A DNA stretch of 26,708 nt from an uncultured Collinsella sp. Lineage in GTDB: Bacteria > Actinomycetota > Coriobacteriia > Coriobacteriales > Coriobacteriaceae. The notes beneath the pieces are model-generated. The model saw nothing but the letters and a program-made list of their open reading frames with translations. It was not told the origin of the DNA and ran no database searches. The position numbers were made by a program, and so were the translations under genes. Location: assembly GCA_900553705.1 (NCBI GenBank), contig USEK01000005.1, positions 1 through 26,708 on the forward strand, given 5' to 3'. Positions 24,758 to 26,708 of the stretch are shown in pieces. Each line of letters begins with the position of its first letter. Position 1 is the stretch's first letter.

Positions 24758-25765
24758 GTGGCGAACGCCATCGATCAGCTCACGGACCGAGTGCTCGTAC
24801 TCGGCCGCCTCACCATCGTCCGCCGCGCTATTACTGCCGTGGCGGTCACGATTTCCGCCGTTCTCCAGACATTCCTGATCCAGGCGTTCATTCAGCCCGC
24901 CGACTTGCTTCCGAGCGGCCTCACCGGCGTTGCGGTCCTGCTCGATCGCGTTACCTCGCTGGGCGGCGTTCACATCGACATCTCGCTCGGCATGCTTGCG
25001 CTCAACATTCCCGTGGCGCTCCTATGCTGGAGCGGCATTAGCAAGCGCTTCGTCATCTTCTCGATGATGCAGGTCGTGCTCTCGTCGCTGTTCCTCAACG
25101 TCTTTCACTTCGCTCCATTTTTGGGCGACAAGATTATGCTCATCATTTTTGGCGGCGTGGTCTCGGGTCTGGGCGCTGCCATCGCGCTAAAGTCCGGCGC
25201 ATCTACCGGTGGCACCGACTTTATCGCGCTGTGGGTCTCCAACCACACGGGCAAGACCATCTGGGGCGTTATCTTTGGTTTCAATTGCTTTATCCTGGCG
25301 ATCTTTGGCTTTATGTTTGGCTGGGACAACGCGGCGTACTCCATCGTGTTCCAGTTTATTTCGACCAAGACCATCGACAGTTTCTATCGTCGCTACGACC
25401 GCGTGACGCTGCAGATTACGACGCGCAAGGCAGACGAGGTCATGACTGCCTACGTAAACCATTTTCAGCACGGCATTAGCTGCGCCGAGGTCGTCGGCGG
25501 ATACAGCCGCGAAAAGATGTACCTGCTGAACACCGTTGTTTCGACCTACGAGAGCCAGGACATTATCAAGTTGGTGTGCGACGTTGATCCCGGCGCCGTG
25601 ATCAACGTGTTCCACACGCTCAACTTTGTGGGCGGCTGGTGGGGCGGTCATGTCGACGAGCCCATGCCCACGGCCGTTCCCGATCCCGACAAGCCCGCAC
25701 GCATGGCCAGCAGGCAGGCGCGCCTCAGCGAACAGGACAGCCTGCAGCAGGATGACGGCAAGTAG
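24758..25765 (+). CDS. YitT family membrane protein
   Basis: This 335-residue protein has an N-terminal five- to six-helix membrane domain (about 25-200) with the family signature LLPSGLTGVAVLLDR and SGASTGGTDFIALW (146-159). A soluble DUF2179-like domain (about 215-292; VTLQITTRKADEVM) follows. The last 40 residues are hydrophilic and disordered. The start is GTG 24758, with GAAAGGAG 5 nt upstream. YitT proteins are widespread in Firmicutes and Actinobacteria but their transport role is not settled. It has its own likely promoter and a hairpin after it, so it may be separate from the PTS operon. Its place before the second GntR gene leaves a regulatory link possible. Confidence 0.9.
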   Translation: MANAIDQLTDRVLVLGRLTIVRRAITAVAVTISAVLQTFLIQAFIQPADLLPSGLTGVAVLLDRVTSLGGVHIDISLGMLALNIPVALLCWSGISKRFVIFSMMQVVLSSLFLNVFHFAPFLGDKIMLIIFGGVVSGLGAAIALKSGASTGGTDFIALWVSNHTGKTIWGVIFGFNCFILAIFGFMFGWDNAAYSIVFQFISTKTIDSFYRRYDRVTLQITTRKADEVMTAYVNHFQHGISCAEVVGGYSREKMYLLNTVVSTYESQDIIKLVCDVDPGAVINVFHTLNFVGGWWGGHVDEPMPTAVPDPDKPARMASRQARLSEQDSLQQDDGK

Positions 25766-25805
25766 GGTATTGGCATTTTGCCGGTCCTGCGCAACCCATC
25801 CGAAC

Positions 25806-25846
25806 GAGCCCCCCGAAAGCCCCGTTGCTTTCGAGGGCTCTCGTTT
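25806..25846 (+). terminator. terminator after yitT
   Basis: GAGCCC-ccc-GAAAGC pairs with GCTTTC-ga-GGGCTC around CCCGTT, followed by TCGTTT. The stem has a bulge and the T-run is short. Confidence 0.55.
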
Positions 25847-25858
25847 GCCCAGATAAAA

Positions 25859-25891
25859 CCTACCAAAATGAAGCTGTCGCTTTTTGGTAGG
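25859..25891. repeat. 10-bp hairpin upstream of the second GntR gene
   Basis: CCTACCAAAA and TTTTGGTAGG form a perfect stem around a 13-nt loop. It could be a terminator read on the minus strand or a small repeat. Confidence 0.45.
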
Positions 25892-25931
25892 GAGGGTGTA
25901 TCGTTTTATCAATATGAGGTAACATGAAACT

Positions 25932-25950
25932 AGACGTTATATACGTATTA
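25932..25950. promoter_or_regulatory. candidate operator of the second GntR gene
   Basis: AGACGTTATA (25932-25941) equals the motif over the -10 of the PTS operon, and it overlaps ACGTTATATACGTATTA, which contains a TACGTA-type palindrome. It lies about 40 nt before ATG 25984 and fits autoregulation. Confidence 0.5.
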
Positions 25951-25983
25951 GAAATTTAGCTATTTTGATAAGAGTGATCAGAT

Positions 25984-26670
25984 ATGCCTGCGCCCAAAAA
26001 TGCACCGCTTTACCAGCAGATTTATGACGAAATCAAGGATGCGATCGAGAAAGGTGTTTATGCACCCAAGGAGCGTATTCCGTCCGAGCTTGAACTAGCC
26101 GAGCAGTACGAGGTGAGCCGTATTACGGTGCGCCGCGCTGTCGAGGAGCTGTGCTCCGATGGTTACCTGGTTAAGCAGCAGGGCCGCGGCACCTTTGTCT
26201 CCACGCCGCACATCAACCGCCAGTTCCACGCCTCGACGCTGCAGACGTTTACCGCGCTGTGTGCCGGCAACGGCATGAAGGCCGGTGCGCACGTGATCGA
26301 TCGCCAGATCGTTCCGGCGCGCCAAAACGAGATGGAGTTCTTTGGCCTGCAGAAGGATGCGCTGCTGCTGCATATCAAGCGCGTGCGTACGGCCGACGGC
26401 GAGCCCATCTTTGAGGAGAACATCTTTGTGCCGTTTGACGCCTACCGTGAGCTGTTGACGGCAGATCTTGAGGACAAGTCGATTTTTGCCGAGGTCGAGC
26501 GTGTTGGCGGAACGCCGATTGTCTCGGTTGGCTACCGTACGGTCGAGGCCGTTCGAGCTAACGCCGAGCAGGCGGCCGAGCTGGGCATTGCTCCGCACGA
26601 TCCGCTGCTCAACCTGCGTGCCGGCTTTACCGGTCCCGATGACGAGCCGGTTTTGATGGGTAAGCAGTAC
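25984..26670 (+). CDS. GntR family regulator with UTRA domain, 3' end missing
   Basis: 229 residues are present. The winged helix spans about 8-74 (IPSELELAEQYEVSRITVRR and wing QGRGTFVS), and the UTRA domain follows (about 95-229; GEPIFEENIFVPF, then EPVLMGKQY). The real sequence stops at 26670, and the six residues that appear to follow (LSLIHI) are translated adapter. Roughly 10-15 residues are probably lost compared with family length. The proposed operator AGACGTTATA lies upstream of this gene and of the PTS IIAB gene, with an inverted core copy before the EamA gene, so I infer that it controls the PTS operon and itself. It is clearly distinct in sequence from the GntR protein at 16383. 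Confidence 0.9.
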
Positions 26671-26708
26671 CTGTCTCTTATACACATCTGACGCTGCCGA
26701 CGACTAGT
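26671..26708. other. Nextera transposase adapter (sequencing artefact)
   Basis: CTGTCTCTTATACACATCT (26671-26689) is the 19-base Tn5 mosaic end, and GACGCTGCCGACGA (26690-26703) is the adjoining Nextera adapter. The last five bases, CTAGT, may be index or vector remnant. This part is not from the organism. Confidence 0.97.

Noticed and set aside
16383..26670. N-acetylgalactosamine or glucosamine PTS locus
   Set aside because: Mannose-type PTS plus SIS also fits aga-type loci, but no deacetylase, aldolase or tagatose kinase is present, and the Glu/His spacing and C-terminal ends favour the FrlB/GfrEF group. It is kept as an alternative, not excluded.

Overview
The window reads as the end of a draft contig from a high-GC anaerobic gut actinobacterium, most likely a Collinsella-type coriobacterium. 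This is an inference from several features: GC-rich codon use with open antisense frames, rubrerythrin, mannose-family PTS genes, GntR regulators, and many GC-rich intergenic palindromes. The last 38 bases are not genomic. From 26671 they match the Nextera transposase adapter, so the final gene is cut by the contig end.

Region 1 (1-3800): a tRNA-Asp with its own terminator, then an Rrf2 iron-sulfur-type regulator, a shortened MutY-like glycosylase and rubrerythrin. This looks like a small redox and oxidative-damage group. A membrane protein of unknown function follows, with a copy of the same large palindrome-plus-terminator element on each side. Region 2 (4042-5690): a small one-pass membrane protein, then a translationally coupled pair made of an AbiEii-like nucleotidyltransferase and a helix-turn-helix protein, resembling a toxin-antitoxin module. 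Region 3 (5742-16361): mostly housekeeping genes. They are rmuC, an ABC exporter half-transporter, nth, mfd, a PAP2 phosphatase, a threonine-aldolase-family PLP enzyme and a PAT-like acetyltransferase. With the MutY-like gene, four DNA repair genes lie within about 12 kb.

Region 4 (16383-26670) is the most interesting part. It holds a GntR/UTRA repressor divergent from a SIS-domain protein, an EamA transporter, a mannose-type PTS (fused IIA-IIB, then IIC and IID), a second SIS protein, a HAD phosphatase, a YitT membrane protein and a second GntR/UTRA regulator. Both SIS proteins carry a Glu and a His 16 residues apart, the spacing I recall for FraB-type sugar-amine phosphate deglycases, and they share the same C-terminal end. 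I infer a pathway for Amadori compounds such as fructoselysine and glucoselysine. The PTS would import and phosphorylate the compound, the SIS enzymes would split it to a hexose phosphate and a free amine, and the EamA protein could export the amine. Repeated short motifs upstream of these genes suggest two separate GntR operator systems.

The intergenic spaces are rich in palindromes: two copies of an 84-88 bp palindrome with terminator, two copies of a roughly 130 bp nested element, two REP-like palindromes, and a 119 bp inverted-repeat element with 15 bp ends.
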